Part shown: positions 1-11,700 of the stretch, piece after piece
How positions within the stretch are numbered: the first letter of the stretch is position 1
Layout of the letters: each line of letters starts with the position of its first letter
Assembly: GCA_965223215.1 (NCBI GenBank)
Contig: CBDCVZ010000010.1
Coordinates: forward strand, 1,674,001-1,738,000
DNA: 64,000 nt
Reading direction: 5' to 3'
Source: JABDMH01 sp965223215
GTDB taxonomy: Bacteria; Bacteroidota; Bacteroidia; Chitinophagales; Saprospiraceae
The notes under the pieces: model-generated
What the model was told of the DNA's origin: nothing
Database searches by the model: none
The model's input: the letters and a program-made list of their open reading frames with translations, nothing else
Program-made: the position numbers and the translations under genes

Positions 1-1
1 T

Positions 2-1186
2 TTTATTGGCGAAGTGGGCGATCATGGAGTATTAATTGGCGATGCCGGTTTTAACGGAATTTCCATTCAAAGTGCAAATGTAAATGCAATCAGCATCGCA
101 GAGGCAGGATCGGATGGAGTAAACATCCATCGCAGCGGAGTGCACGGGGTGGATATCGACAGTGCAGGCTCCCACGGGATTCATGTCAACTACGCGGATG
201 ACGACGGCATTCATATCACTGAGGCAGGATCTGCGGGTGTGCAGGTGGACAATGCCTTTTATGGAGTACGTGTTGGAAACAGCATGAATGATGGTATTCA
301 TATAGGTCAGGCCGGAGACGACGGTATTCACATCGAAAGCGCTGCCGGGGATGGTGTTTATGTATCAGACGCCGATAGGTTAAGTCTCTATGTATTAGGA
401 TCCAAGAGCCAAAATCCGGCCTCACCTTTTGATCATATCGCACAGATCGAGAATGAGCATGCGGCGGGTGGTGCCGATGTCCTCTCACTAAAAGTTGGCC
501 AGGACGATCCTGGTACTGCTTCCAACTTCATCACTTTTTTTGATGGCAACAATGATATATTAGGCCGCATCGAAGGTAACGGCTCGGGAGGAGTTTCCTT
601 TGAGTCTAACAGCGCTGATTTTGCTGAGTATCTTGCCAAGGAATCTTTAGGTACCAAATTTTCACCTGGAGATGTAGTGGGTATTAGGAGGGGTAAAATT
701 TCACTAAATACCACAGATGCTGAGCATGTGATGGCGATTACCGATCGCCCTATTGTCATTGGAAATTCGCAAGTGGATTTGGAAAATTTTGAAAAAGTCA
801 GTCTGGTGGGTCAAGTTCCTGTCAAAGTAATTGGTTTGGTGGAGGCAGGTGATTGGATTGTAGCCAGTGGTCTGAGCAACGGCATAGCCAAAGCGACTGA
901 GGCTTCAGAAATCACCTTGGAAATGCAAATCGTAGGGCGAGCCCTGGAATCAAATGCGAATCCAGAAATCAAGTTGATCAACACGATCGTGGGGCTGGAT
1001 AAAAGTGATGCAACGAATGTAATGATCGATGGCTTATTGGGTCGTTTGGAAAGACAGGAGCAGCAAATCTTTACGCATCAATTGGCAATCGAGACCATTC
1101 GAACGGAGATCGAGCAATTAAAAAAGATCCTCAAATGCCAGTCTCTATCAAACCACTTTATTGAATTCACAAAACAGGAGAAATGA
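2..1186 (+). CDS. Beta-solenoid repeat protein with peptidase-G2-like C-terminal domain, 5' end outside the window
   Basis: The reading frame is open from the first bases of the window (codons before the GTG at 14 read F-I-G-E-V and continue the repeat), so the gene starts upstream. The first ~125 visible residues are 10-residue repeats of the form G-[IV]-x-[IV]-x-x-A-G-x-D (one unit is 9 residues), as expected for a stacked beta-helix. A conserved block with SKSQNP and then FESNSADFAE follows, then a GDVVGI...ISLNT...ITDRPIVIGN region resembling the auto-processing or chaperone-like tail domains (peptidase G2 type) of phage-like fibres, and a short coiled coil at the end. It overlaps the next gene by 4 nt (ATGA) and is its close paralog. 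The function is unknown; a surface or fibre-like role is inferred. Confidence 0.75.
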   Translation, partial: FIGEVGDHGVLIGDAGFNGISIQSANVNAISIAEAGSDGVNIHRSGVHGVDIDSAGSHGIHVNYADDDGIHITEAGSAGVQVDNAFYGVRVGNSMNDGIHIGQAGDDGIHIESAAGDGVYVSDADRLSLYVLGSKSQNPASPFDHIAQIENEHAAGGADVLSLKVGQDDPGTASNFITFFDGNNDILGRIEGNGSGGVSFESNSADFAEYLAKESLGTKFSPGDVVGIRRGKISLNTTDAEHVMAITDRPIVIGNSQVDLENFEKVSLVGQVPVKVIGLVEAGDWIVASGLSNGIAKATEASEITLEMQIVGRALESNANPEIKLINTIVGLDKSDATNVMIDGLLGRLERQEQQIFTHQLAIETIRTEIEQLKKILKCQSLSNHFIEFTKQEK

Positions 1187-2337
1187 AAGTAAAATATTAT
1201 ATTGTCGCCATTACATTTCATGTCGTTATTTTGGGATGTTGCATAACAGCCCTCCATAGCCAAACGCAAATTGTCATCGATTCTGCAAAAGGGACTTTGG
1301 CAGATGGCATCAATGTCCTTTATGCACAAGATGACGGATTTCAAGTGACCGAGGCTGGTAATGATGGAGTACATGTAAATAGTGCAGAGGCAACTGGGGT
1401 AAGAATCCAGCATGCCGGAAATGACGGTGTTCGCATCCAAAGTGCCGATGTTGATGGTCTTTCTGTGGGCAATGCTGGCCGATATGGGTTACTCATTGGC
1501 GAAACCGACAGTGATGGGATTCGTGTTGGGGATGCAGGAGTAAATGGCATCTACATCGGTGATGCTGCAGATGATGGCATTCATGTGAACAATGCATCTG
1601 CCTGGAGTCTAAATGTGCGTGGCAGCAAAAGTCAAAATCCCGCAGCACCTGAAGATCACATTGCCCACATTTTCAATACCCATGGAACAGGAGGTGGAGA
1701 CGTGCTGTCATTGAAGATTAATGTGATTAATCCGGGTAGTACGTCCAACTTCGTCACATTTTATGATGCTCTCGATAATAGGATGGGGCGAATAGAGGGT
1801 AATGGGTCTGGTGGTGTCTCCTTTGAATCCAACAGTGCCGATTTTGCGGAGTTCTTACCCAAGGAATCTGAATTCAGCACTTTTAGAGCGGGAGATGTAG
1901 TCGGGATCAAAGATGGAAAAATATCATTGAATACCATTGACGCTGACCGGGCCATGGTAATCACTGACCGACCCATTGTCATTGGTAACGCAAGAAATAA
2001 CTCTGATCATTTTGAGAAAGTCAGCTTTATCGGACAAGTACCGGTAAAAGTCATAGGAATGGTTAAAGCGGGTGATTGGATCGTGGCCAGTGGCGAGAAC
2101 GATGGTACTGCCCTGGCTGTGTCTACCTCGGAGATTGGCCTTGGACATCAAATCATCGGACAAGCCTTGGCATCTAATGCCGATAGTGGTCTAAAATCGA
2201 TTAATACCATCGTGGGATTGGATCATAGTGAAGCCAGGAATCACCTTTTGAATAAGATCCATTTCGAATTATCCGAACAACGTCACTTGATCAATGAATT
2301 GCAACGCCAAATCGATCGATTGCTTGGCGGGAATTAA
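1183..2337 (+). CDS. Secreted beta-solenoid repeat protein, paralog of the upstream gene
   Basis: A 384-residue protein with an N-terminal hydrophobic segment (residues 5-25, ILGCC then LHSQTQ) that acts as a signal peptide or possibly a weak lipoprotein signal. Residues ~38-145 are 10-residue repeats (DGVHVNSAEA, DGVRIQSADV, DGIRVGDAGV). These are followed by the same SKSQNP block, FESNSADFAE motif and GDVVGI...ITDRPIVIGN domain as in the upstream gene, and by a C-terminal coiled coil (residues ~360-380). The ATGA overlap and a purine-rich AGGAG just before the start point to translational coupling. This copy shows what the missing N-terminus of its neighbour probably looks like. The exact function is unknown. 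Confidence 0.8.
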   Translation: MKVKYYIVAITFHVVILGCCITALHSQTQIVIDSAKGTLADGINVLYAQDDGFQVTEAGNDGVHVNSAEATGVRIQHAGNDGVRIQSADVDGLSVGNAGRYGLLIGETDSDGIRVGDAGVNGIYIGDAADDGIHVNNASAWSLNVRGSKSQNPAAPEDHIAHIFNTHGTGGGDVLSLKINVINPGSTSNFVTFYDALDNRMGRIEGNGSGGVSFESNSADFAEFLPKESEFSTFRAGDVVGIKDGKISLNTIDADRAMVITDRPIVIGNARNNSDHFEKVSFIGQVPVKVIGMVKAGDWIVASGENDGTALAVSTSEIGLGHQIIGQALASNADSGLKSINTIVGLDHSEARNHLLNKIHFELSEQRHLINELQRQIDRLLGGN

Positions 2338-2437
2338 ATCATAGCGGCTCAGTTCTTAGAAATCCAGAGAAATAGATTTTGGGACACGAATCTCAACAAC
2401 AAGAGAACGATTAAAATATGTAATAAAAAAATCTGAC

Positions 2438-2620
2438 ATGGATTCAGTAAGATCATATGTCTCTGAAAAAGAGGCCCAGATCCTTAAATTGATTGCCCAA
2501 GAAATGACCTCGGCAGAAATAATTAAATTCCCATGGATCAGCCCTGAAACCACAAAATCCCACTGGAAAAACCTGTTGCAAAAATTATCGTCAAAAAATA
2601 CTGCTGGATTGGCGAGGTAG
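2438..2620 (+). CDS. Orphan LuxR-type (GerE) helix-turn-helix, 60 residues
   Basis: Almost the whole 60-residue product aligns with a LuxR/GerE DNA-binding domain: S-E-K-E-A-Q-I-L-K-L-I-A-Q, then ISPETTKSHWKNLLQKL, then KNTAGLAR. No receiver or sensor domain precedes it, because an in-frame stop lies a few codons upstream, and the frame stops where response regulators normally continue by one or two residues. The recognition-helix region (EIIKFPW) is unusual. It may be a very small stand-alone regulator, or more likely the surviving 3' end of a NarL/FixJ-type regulator or hybrid kinase. Confidence 0.45.
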   Translation: MDSVRSYVSEKEAQILKLIAQEMTSAEIIKFPWISPETTKSHWKNLLQKLSSKNTAGLAR

Positions 2621-3086
2621 GGATTTGTGCCGAGATTGCTGACCATTGGATCATTAAAGGCTATTCAATATGCTTATACTTATATACGATGACAATTCAA
2701 TAGTGTAGTTGGGAAGATGTTGTGACCTGATATCGCCCATTTACTAAAGTAATTGTAAAAAGACTAATAGTGCTTACCCAGCAGCATCTGGCATATTGTA
2801 CTGCATCGGCCTCTAACATCTATCCCGAGGCATTGATTTATCTCCTAAATCTACGTATATGAATCTGCTACCAGGAGGTCGAAACCTACATGCTGGCCCT
2901 TCTCGTTCTGCACCCTGCTTTAGAAGCTTACGCGCGTACCCAGAGTTTTTGATTTACCTCGGCCATAACCTTCCAAACTGCATTTGAGTTCATGCCGATG
3001 ATAACGTTGGATCCCAGCGGCAAGTCAATAAGAAATCATTCCTTGTTCGTGAAAAAACAGATGAAATTTACGGCTGGAAGTAAGAG
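2621..3086. other. Gene-poor stretch with faint coding remnants
   Basis: No intact gene is seen. On the minus strand about 46 codons are open between ~2813 and ~2950 (ending at a TAG at 2813-2815) and an adjacent frame near 2940-2995 is also open. Neither has a recognisable family, so this may be eroded coding sequence or chance. Confidence 0.3.
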
Positions 3087-5078
3087 TCAGTTTTGGCAAC
3101 CTTTAATATTAATATTAAGTTCACTACCCGGTCGAACCTCAAACCGTGGCTCTAAAATAACGGATTCACCAGAGGATAGATTCAAGGTACGAAGATTAAA
3201 TATAGTGCCCGTGGTGGAGAGATTTCCTGATACTTGGTAATTATCAAAAATAAAAAAAGGTAAGACCAGACTATCGAAACAATATGAGCCGCACCGTTCA
3301 ATTAAATCTTGGCGTAAACTACATCCGGGAGCATTAATACCAATTCGCAAGCGATCAAATCCATTCAGTGCGATATAATTACAGAAAGTCTTGCAGTCCG
3401 CTAAAGAGTCATTTTGGCTAACGGAAAAACTACTTCCTACATATCTAAGTTGACTCAAATTTAAATCCCGTAAAATCGGATTTTTATCAACAAAGCCATA
3501 AGATGAAATGGTATGGAGAGCTGAAAACTCCGCATCTACAAGTTGTTGATTTTCCACAATGGCAAAACCAGAGAGGGTAGTGATAAAATTGGCCTCAATC
3601 GATTCTACTTTCCTATTTCTGGCGATATTGATTTGCTCCACAGATCGAAGTGCCGGCAGCTCAACAAATTCGAGACTTACGTGATCGCTGATGCCCAAGG
3701 ACTCACCCACAGTATCCAAAACGGGAGTCTGCAAAGATCTTAACGAGTCGTTTTCAATAAAAAGAGCTGAACCCTCCACCACTTCTAATGAAGGCAGGTC
3801 AAGTGATTCAATATTTGTGTTGCCATTCATGAGTAGTCTGCCTCCCACACTTGCGATCTCTGCTTGGTAATTGATTAGATTCGTAGAACTCATTGTAAAA
3901 TCATTTGCAACTTCAGTGATGTTGACAACTGATCCTAAGCTACTGATATCGGGACCCCAAATAAATAGTGATCCATTAATTTTGGTGCAGTTCGGATATC
4001 TGGTGGTGAACGAATCGACTTCAACCTGCGTCGTCAATATTACATCCTTCTCTGGGCAAACACCATCGGATTTCATGTAATGATAGCCTGCTTCCATACA
4101 TTTTTTCTCCACAGAAAGCCTGGAGTCACAACCTAGGGCATTGCCATAAATGTAAATCCCACCCAGGACAATATCATCCGAAAGAATATGGCATAGAGTC
4201 CGACAATCTGAGAGCGACTCATTTTGAGCAATGATAAAGTCATGACCAATCCTCTCTAAATCCTTACTGATAAAAAGGTCATGAAGTGTCGCGTTTTCCG
4301 TTATTGACACCCATGAATATACCTGCTCCAAGTTGTTTAAATGAAGAACTTTCAGACTGTGGTTTCTATGGATGGATGCACTACGTAAAATCCTGAGTTT
4401 AGGAAAGGTCAATAATTCCAGACCGCCATTGTCATAAATAAAAATATGATACGGGATGATCTCTAAATTTGCCCATTTAATTTCATTTAAGGAGGGATTC
4501 GAAATAAGATCAATTAAACCAAGACATTTCCTTAAGTTGGGTAAGCTATAGCTCTCAAGATTTTGATTATAAGAAATACGCATACCCCCCACCCGACCTA
4601 ATTTATTCATTTTGAAATCAGTCAATGCATGGTTATAAGAAATGTCCATACTGTGTCGGACAGCCATCAAACTGATGAATGCTAGTTTAGCTAAGACATC
4701 ATTATGCCGTATGAACAGACAACCCTCAATGCTGGAAAGTTTCCTCATATGTACAGCCATTAAACTTTGATTGCCATTCATGTTCAGATCACCCCCGACA
4801 AATTTGAGCTGGGGAAAGACAATTTTAGTCAAACTCGTACTTAAAATAGACAGATTGCCATCGATGGTATCGATATTAGAAAATCCGTCAAGCGCAGTTT
4901 CACCATTGAGCCATAAAAGGGTTACATTGCCCATTAGCCGCGTACAATCAGGGTATTGATCTCTGAAGTTCTGAATGTCATACTCGGAAGTAAAAATTAA
5001 ATCACTGGAAGGACAATCATTCCACGCACTGCTGATGACTGGAATTAGAAAGCACAGTATTTGAAAAAACAGTCTCAT
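3087..5078 (-). CDS. Secreted receptor-L-domain / leucine-rich protein with two tandem modules
   Basis: A 663-residue protein with a clear signal peptide (MRLFFQILCFLIPVISSA). It consists of two homologous ~310-residue modules. Each opens with a Cys-containing 'CP..D...T...(V/I)..F...YP(D/N)CT' segment (residues ~22 and ~343) and continues with irregular leucine-rich beta-strand repeats (GNLSI..T.L, GGDLNMNGN, IEGCLFIRHN), as in receptor L domains. Each closes with 'SLADCKTFCNYI...G(I/A)..APGC...' near residues 295 and 560. The last ~50 residues (SSGESVILEPRFEVRPGSE) match the short beta-rich tail motif common at the ends of Bacteroidota secreted proteins. The role is probably ligand binding or adhesion at the surface. 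It stands alone, divergent from the giant gene at 5711. Confidence 0.75.
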   Translation of the reverse strand: MRLFFQILCFLIPVISSAWNDCPSSDLIFTSEYDIQNFRDQYPDCTRLMGNVTLLWLNGETALDGFSNIDTIDGNLSILSTSLTKIVFPQLKFVGGDLNMNGNQSLMAVHMRKLSSIEGCLFIRHNDVLAKLAFISLMAVRHSMDISYNHALTDFKMNKLGRVGGMRISYNQNLESYSLPNLRKCLGLIDLISNPSLNEIKWANLEIIPYHIFIYDNGGLELLTFPKLRILRSASIHRNHSLKVLHLNNLEQVYSWVSITENATLHDLFISKDLERIGHDFIIAQNESLSDCRTLCHILSDDIVLGGIYIYGNALGCDSRLSVEKKCMEAGYHYMKSDGVCPEKDVILTTQVEVDSFTTRYPNCTKINGSLFIWGPDISSLGSVVNITEVANDFTMSSTNLINYQAEIASVGGRLLMNGNTNIESLDLPSLEVVEGSALFIENDSLRSLQTPVLDTVGESLGISDHVSLEFVELPALRSVEQINIARNRKVESIEANFITTLSGFAIVENQQLVDAEFSALHTISSYGFVDKNPILRDLNLSQLRYVGSSFSVSQNDSLADCKTFCNYIALNGFDRLRIGINAPGCSLRQDLIERCGSYCFDSLVLPFFIFDNYQVSGNLSTTGTIFNLRTLNLSSGESVILEPRFEVRPGSELNINIKGCQN

Positions 5079-5710
5079 TTTTGAGTGCTAAAATCTATGG
5101 GGTGCGCTGAAAACAAGTGTAAGGTAGGGAAGATACGATAAAAGTCAGGTGAGACCACTTCACTGATCAACTGCAAATTCGCTCTATTGACCAGGAGCTG
5201 AAGCACGCAAGAATCCCGTCGTTACACGCCATGTCTTTGTTGGCACCATCAAAATGAATTCCAGTCGGTCCCTAATCATCGCGGTTCGATTTAGCTGGGC
5301 AAATCGTGTTCGATGGCAGAATGGTCTCTGAAGGCTTACTAGTTTTGGGAAAAAGCAGTTTTCTTGCACAAATAAATCAGAACAAATCAGAGCGCGATCA
5401 AATAGTGGCCAAGATCTCTTTGTAGCGTGGAAGGCAATTTCTCGATGGCGTCTCTGTGAAGTGTTTTTTTTGCAACCTTGCCAAGTAAGTAATTTGACTG
5501 TCCATACCGCATCCACCCCATTCATCACGTTTCTGAGCTCAGCAAAGAAAGAATGTTTGTCTATGCAACCGTTGATCGATCACTAACTGAACCATACCGT
5601 TCACTCAGTTTTCCTGGCAGCATTAGGTAATTTTCAGTATTTTATACTGAACTCCTCACAGGTATTTTTCACGTAAGCCATTCGTCACAAACCCGTAAAT
5701 ACCATCTAGT
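5079..5710. other. Divergent intergenic region, no gene recognised
   Basis: This 632-bp stretch separates two divergently transcribed secreted-protein genes and must hold both promoters. A 114-codon minus-strand frame (5184-5528) has an arginine/tryptophan-rich composition unlike its neighbours and no recognisable motif, so it was not called. No convincing Bacteroidota -33/-7 boxes or terminator could be assigned by eye. Confidence 0.4.
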
Positions 5711-8700
5711 ATGAGGATCTCAGCACTTCTTTCATTAACCCTAACACTCAGTATGCCTTTTATCATCAATGCCCAAAACCGGTATTGGGTGGGAGGCACG
5801 GGTGACTGGTCAGATCTCAACCATTGGTCAACCACCTCAGGTGGATCTGGCGGTGCCTCGGTACCCAGCAGTAGCAACAATGTCATTATTGATGCCGCCT
5901 CTTTTTCAATGGATGGTACTATTACTTTGACAGCCATCAGCTTTTGTGACGACATCACCTGGGCCAATATAGACCAGGTTGTCACTTTTGCGATGGCAGG
6001 CCAAACATTGAAGATACAAGGAGATTGGATCGGGGACAATCTACTGTCGATGAATGCACCGGCAGGGAGTGTGATAGATTTTACCGGGCCAACCTCGAAA
6101 TTACGTGAAATGACGGCGCAGACCTTTTATGATGTGGTCTTTAGCAACCCCTCCAGCCACGGAGAATTCATTAGTGTTGATAATTGCCAATTTAATCTCG
6201 TGAACTTTTTCGGAAATGGTACGCTACGAGGCAGTCATACCATTACTACACTTGAAGCCAGCCCGGGCCATAATCTGATTCTCCCTGCCACGGAGACCCA
6301 AACCCTGGAAAATTTTATTGCCGATGGTGACTGTGGTGAACTAATTAATATTTTTTCGACCGCTGCGGGAAGTCAAGCATTTATTATTAAAAATTCAGGG
6401 GCCGTTAATTTGTCACTGGTCTCCTTACAAGATATTCATGCCAGTGGTGGGGCCACCTTTTCCGCCGATGCATCAATAAATAATGGAAACAATTTTGGTT
6501 GGATTATCAGCATCGGCAGAGATCTTTATTGGGTCGGTGATGCAGCAGATGGCCTTTGGAACAATGCGCTCAACTGGGCCACCGAATCCGGTGGTGTGGG
6601 AGGAGCTTGCGTACCCACCGTATTTGATGATGTATTCTTCGACGTAAACTCTTTCACGGCGGGACCAACCACGATTCTACTGCCAGAGGACGGATTTTGC
6701 CATGACATGGATTGGACGGGGGCCACCAATGCACCCACCCTCAATTTTCAGGGAAGCGCACGGACCTTAAACATCGGTGGCTCGCTGGCACTTTCTCCCA
6801 CCATGACCGTCATCGGCACCACGATTGATTTTGTATCCAGTGATCCAGGGGAAACGATCCTTTCTAACGGCACCCAAATCAACACAGTCTCTGTAAATTT
6901 TCGCAATGGTGGTGACTGGTCATTTTTAGATCCATTTGATTTCACCTCACGCATATCCCTGATGCATGGATCACTCAATACAAATGGACATGATGGTGGT
7001 TGGTTTTCTCTGAGTTCCAACTTTAGCGATCCCACGGCCCTGATGCTGGGTGCTTCCACGATAACTAGTACCAGTTCTTTGATCATACATCCAACGCTCT
7101 GCGTACTTGACGCTAGCCAAAGTCACCTGGTGTTCACAGGTATTGGTGGCAGTATTTCATCTGCCCAAAACGCCATATTTAACACCGCAGAATTTCTAAA
7201 TGGAGGTTCGGTCAACGTCAACAATTGCCAATTCGAGGAAATCCTCTTCCACAATGATGCCGGCATCTCCAGTGTCAACACTGAGTTTAATTATTTACGG
7301 GTACTGGGATCAGCCTCCTTCTCAAGTAGCAATATGCTGATGCACCACTGTGAACTTCAAGGTGGAGCCATCATAAATGGTACCAATCATATTTTTGACA
7401 CCCTCATTATTCATCCACCCCATACTTATAGTTTTCAATCTTTTCAAACCTACCATATCACTGACTCACTAGGTGCCAGTAGTTCATGTAGTGCCGGTTA
7501 CATTGACCTTCGAGCAAGCTTTGCAGGCCAGCCTGCAACGATCAACGCGCCAAGCGACTTAACGGTCAATACTTGTAGAATACGCGATATTAATATGACT
7601 GGTGGTGCAGTGTACCTGGCCCATAACTCTATAGACCAGGGAAATAATACTGGATGGACCTTTTCAGATGTAGGTCAGACTTTATTTTGGGTAGGTGGTT
7701 CGGGCAACTGGTCAGACCCAGCACATTGGTCTACCGTGAGCGGAGGCCCCGGTGGAGCATGCGTGCCGTGGAAAAACGATGATGTCATCTTTGACAATCT
7801 ATCCTTTCCCAACCCACCAGATGCTGGTGCCAACACGGTCACCATGGACCAGAGTGCTTATTGCAACAATATGGACTGGTCAAGTGTAACCAATGATCCC
7901 ACCTTCGCAGGATCCTTCAACTTTACCTCCCTTTATCTCTCCGGTAGTCTGACCCTTAGTGCAAATATGGATTGGAACATCCTCCGTTCAACCCTTTTTG
8001 AATCACATGATGCCGCAAGCATCACATCCGCCGGTCAAATTTTTCCGGGTATGATTGAATTGATCAATAATGGCCCATTTTCGCTTGCGGATCCGCTGGA
8101 ATCTGAGCGTTCGGTCATCGTAACCCTGGGTACGCTGGAAACGAATAACCACGACTTTACCGCGCAAACGCTATCCACAAGTAGCAATACGGAGGTAAGT
8201 GTGATCGACTTGGGAACATCGTTGGTGCAACTGGGAACTTTTAACATCGGTGTTACAGATATTGTTCACGGTGCACAAGCCATGATCTATTTTCCACTGG
8301 GTGGATCTATGTCAGATCTAAGGGGCAATTTATTTGGATCCATCGTTTTTGGACCTGCTGGCTCAGGGAGTTTTAATGGCCAGGGGTCTACCGTGGAGAA
8401 ATTAGAATTTCAAGCTCGTGGATCCATATCAGGCGAAAACAATAATATCCAATATTGTACCTTCTTAATGGATGGGAATGTTAACGCCAGCAATGTTCAG
8501 GTCTTTGATACGTTGGTGCTTACTTCGAACTACGACTATATTTTCCAAGCAAATAAAACCATCCACATCAATAAATTACTGGATGCAACCAGCACTTGCC
8601 CTGAAGGCTTTATCGATCTTTCTTCATCCTCAGATAACATCGCCACCAACTTCGTTAGTCCAGTAGATGTGACCATTGATGTTTGCAGATTGGAGGATAT

Positions 8701-11700
8701 TGCCATCTCTGGAGGCGCTAATTACGTTGCTGCCAATTCGGTTGATTTAGGAGGCAACAGCGGATGGACCTTCAATCAAACTCCCCGGACACTCTATTGG
8801 CGAGGAGGATCTGGCAACTGGAATGATGCCGCTCATTGGGCAGGTAGCCCAACCGGGATGGTCGGAGAGTGTACACCTACCATCCTTGATAATGTGATCT
8901 TCGATGCGTCGTCTTTCAGTGGCTCTGGTCAGCAAGTGACGGTAAATGAAGAAGCCTATTGCCACGATATGATTTGGTCAGATGTTCCCAGCGGAACTGA
9001 CTTTAGCAAAGGTTTTGATCTGCACATTTCCGGGTCTCTCACCTTTCATGAGAATGTAGCAGAAATTAATGTTGGGAATTCAAGTTACCATTTCGAGTCG
9101 AACGATCTACAAGAAACCATTCACTCTGATGGCGTTTTAATTAGTTCTTTCGTTAATCTGGATGGAGCAGCGATTTTCCATCTAACCGACAGTCTATCGG
9201 TAAATCGCTTCTTCAATGTCAATAATGGTGGCTTGCATACCAATGGTTTTACCCTTCGTATTAACCACTTCACAACCTCAAACACTCTGCCAGTAACCTT
9301 AAATTTTGCAAACAGCCTTCTGGTAGCCAATGCTCAGGGATTTGTATTTAATGCGCCTACGACTGTTGATGCCGGAACCTCAACACTGAGAGCTTTTGCG
9401 AGGATAAGTGCCAATGGAAAACAATTGTACAATGTCGAGTTGACAAGAAACAACGCCTTCAGTAGAAATACCCTCAATCTTGATAATGGATCTGCCAATA
9501 AAATCTCCTTTTTTGGTTGGACTGGTTTCTTTGGCAATGCCACGGCTGATAGTGTCTATATTGATCCCGGAATTCGATTGGATCTGCAGAATGGAAATAC
9601 GTATACCATTCTAGAAGATCTTGATGCAAATAGTACCTGTGATGTTGACTATATAGTGATCGAATCTTCCTCCGGTGCCACTATTACCTCACCAAGTCAT
9701 CTTGCAGTAACTAATTGCTATATTAGTAACATTTCATTTATAGGTGCAGGTTCCTTAACCGCTAATAACTCCTTGGACGGAGGTGGAAATTCAAACATCA
9801 CCTTTGGATTTGCTCCCCGAAAGCTTTATTGGGTTGGTGGAACTGGTACTTGGCACGACGGTGCTCACTGGGCATTGTCATCTGGTGGACCTCCGGGTGA
9901 ATGTGTTCCAAATCGGGCCGACAGTGTGTTCTTCGATGCAAACTCTTTTTCCTCATCAAGTCAGGTGGTCTCCCTATCTAGATCATCCAATGGTTTCGTT
10001 GCCGAGTGCGCCCATATGGATTGGATGGGAGCCCAATTCGATCCCACACTTTCCTCGGGTGGTGGCTTTGATCTGTATGTTTATGGTGGGTTTAGGTTAA
10101 TCCCCCAAATGAACGTGCAAAATATGAACCGCATCTATCTGCGATCAGAAGAAGCGACGGAGATTATTTTTCCTGCTGGTAAGAATCTCAATAATTTGCA
10201 TGTAGAGGGAGACGCACTGTATACACTTGGATCCGACATTATACTTTCAAATTTATTCTTAGATAAGGGGGGACTGAATACGAATGATTTTAATCTGGAC
10301 TTAACTTCTTTTTTTACGGGAAATGTAAATAGCACGATACTCCAATTGGGATCGAGTATATTAACCATATCCAGCCAATTTGATCTGTCGCCAAACAACA
10401 CTTTAAGCGCCGGAACATCAATTATTCGGATGATCTCCAATTTTTCCTCCATGCGCGACATCACCAACGTGACACTTAATACAGTTGAGTTTACAAGCCC
10501 GCAAAGCAGTGGCCAAATCATTGCTTCAGACAATTCGACTTTTACAGAATTGATATTTCAGGGAGATGGAAATATCTCGGGAGGTCATACCTATCAAAAT
10601 TTGACCCTGTCGGCTGGTAAGACTTACAGTTTTGCCAACAGTAAAACACATCATTTTGGTGAATTAGTTGCCAATGGAGCTTGTGATGATTTCCTCACGA
10701 TTAAATCAAATTCAGCCAGTCTCCAGACCACTTTTTCCAAAACAAGTGGAAGCCTCAATATCAGTAATGTGAATCTGGAGAACATCAATGCTACCGGGGG
10801 TGCAACCTTCAATGCATTTCATTCCAATGACTTGGGTGGAAATACGGGATGGAATATTGATCCCGCTTCCAACTCAACCCGCTACTGGGTAAATGGGGGC
10901 GGCGATTGGCACGATCCCTCTCACTGGTCTTTTACCAGCGGTGGATCTGGTGGCGCCTGTTTGCCCACCGAATTTGATAATGTGGTCTTTGATGCACAAA
11001 GTTTTTCCGCACCCAGTCAATCAGTACAAATAAATGCCAATGCCACCTGCAGAAGTATGACCTGGTCTGGGGTCAATAGTCCGATCTTCGATGGTGATTT
11101 CTCCAAAGACCTGGAAATCTTTGGGAGTTTAGTATTAGACCCAACCATCACTTTTAATTACGCTGGAAATATTTTCTTTAGCAGCACGAGTCCGGGCAAC
11201 AACATCACGAGTCATGACATACAAATTCCCGGCAATTGCATTTTTATCGGACTGGATGGGGAATGGACCATTCAAGATCAATTTGTGACATCAAAATCGA
11301 TCGACATACGAAATGGCACCTTAGATTTTAATGGACAAAATATCTTTTGCCATGATGTCATTTCCATTAATGCCGTGCCCAGAACCCTCCGATTGGGAGA
11401 AGGCATCATTACCATTTCGGGAACAGGTACACCATGGACCCTCGAAACGAATCAACTGGCGCTCCAGACCGAGACATCTACATTGCGCTTCACCGATCCT
11501 GCCGTCTCTTTTCTACCAAATGACAATCAGTCCTATTACCATCTTGAATTTACGGATCCCAATGGCGTTGGAAGCATTAACAATACAGCCAGTTCTTATG
11601 AGCAGGTCATTTTCTTTGGTGGTGGCACCATCAATGGCTCGCATTCTTACGGAACACTGATCTTTTCCCAAGGGAAATCCTACCTCTTACAAAGTGGTGA

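Noticed and set aside
5184..5528. 114-codon minus-strand frame in the 5079-5710 spacer
   Set aside because: Composition is unlike neighbouring genes, with no motif, no signal peptide and no plausible start context.
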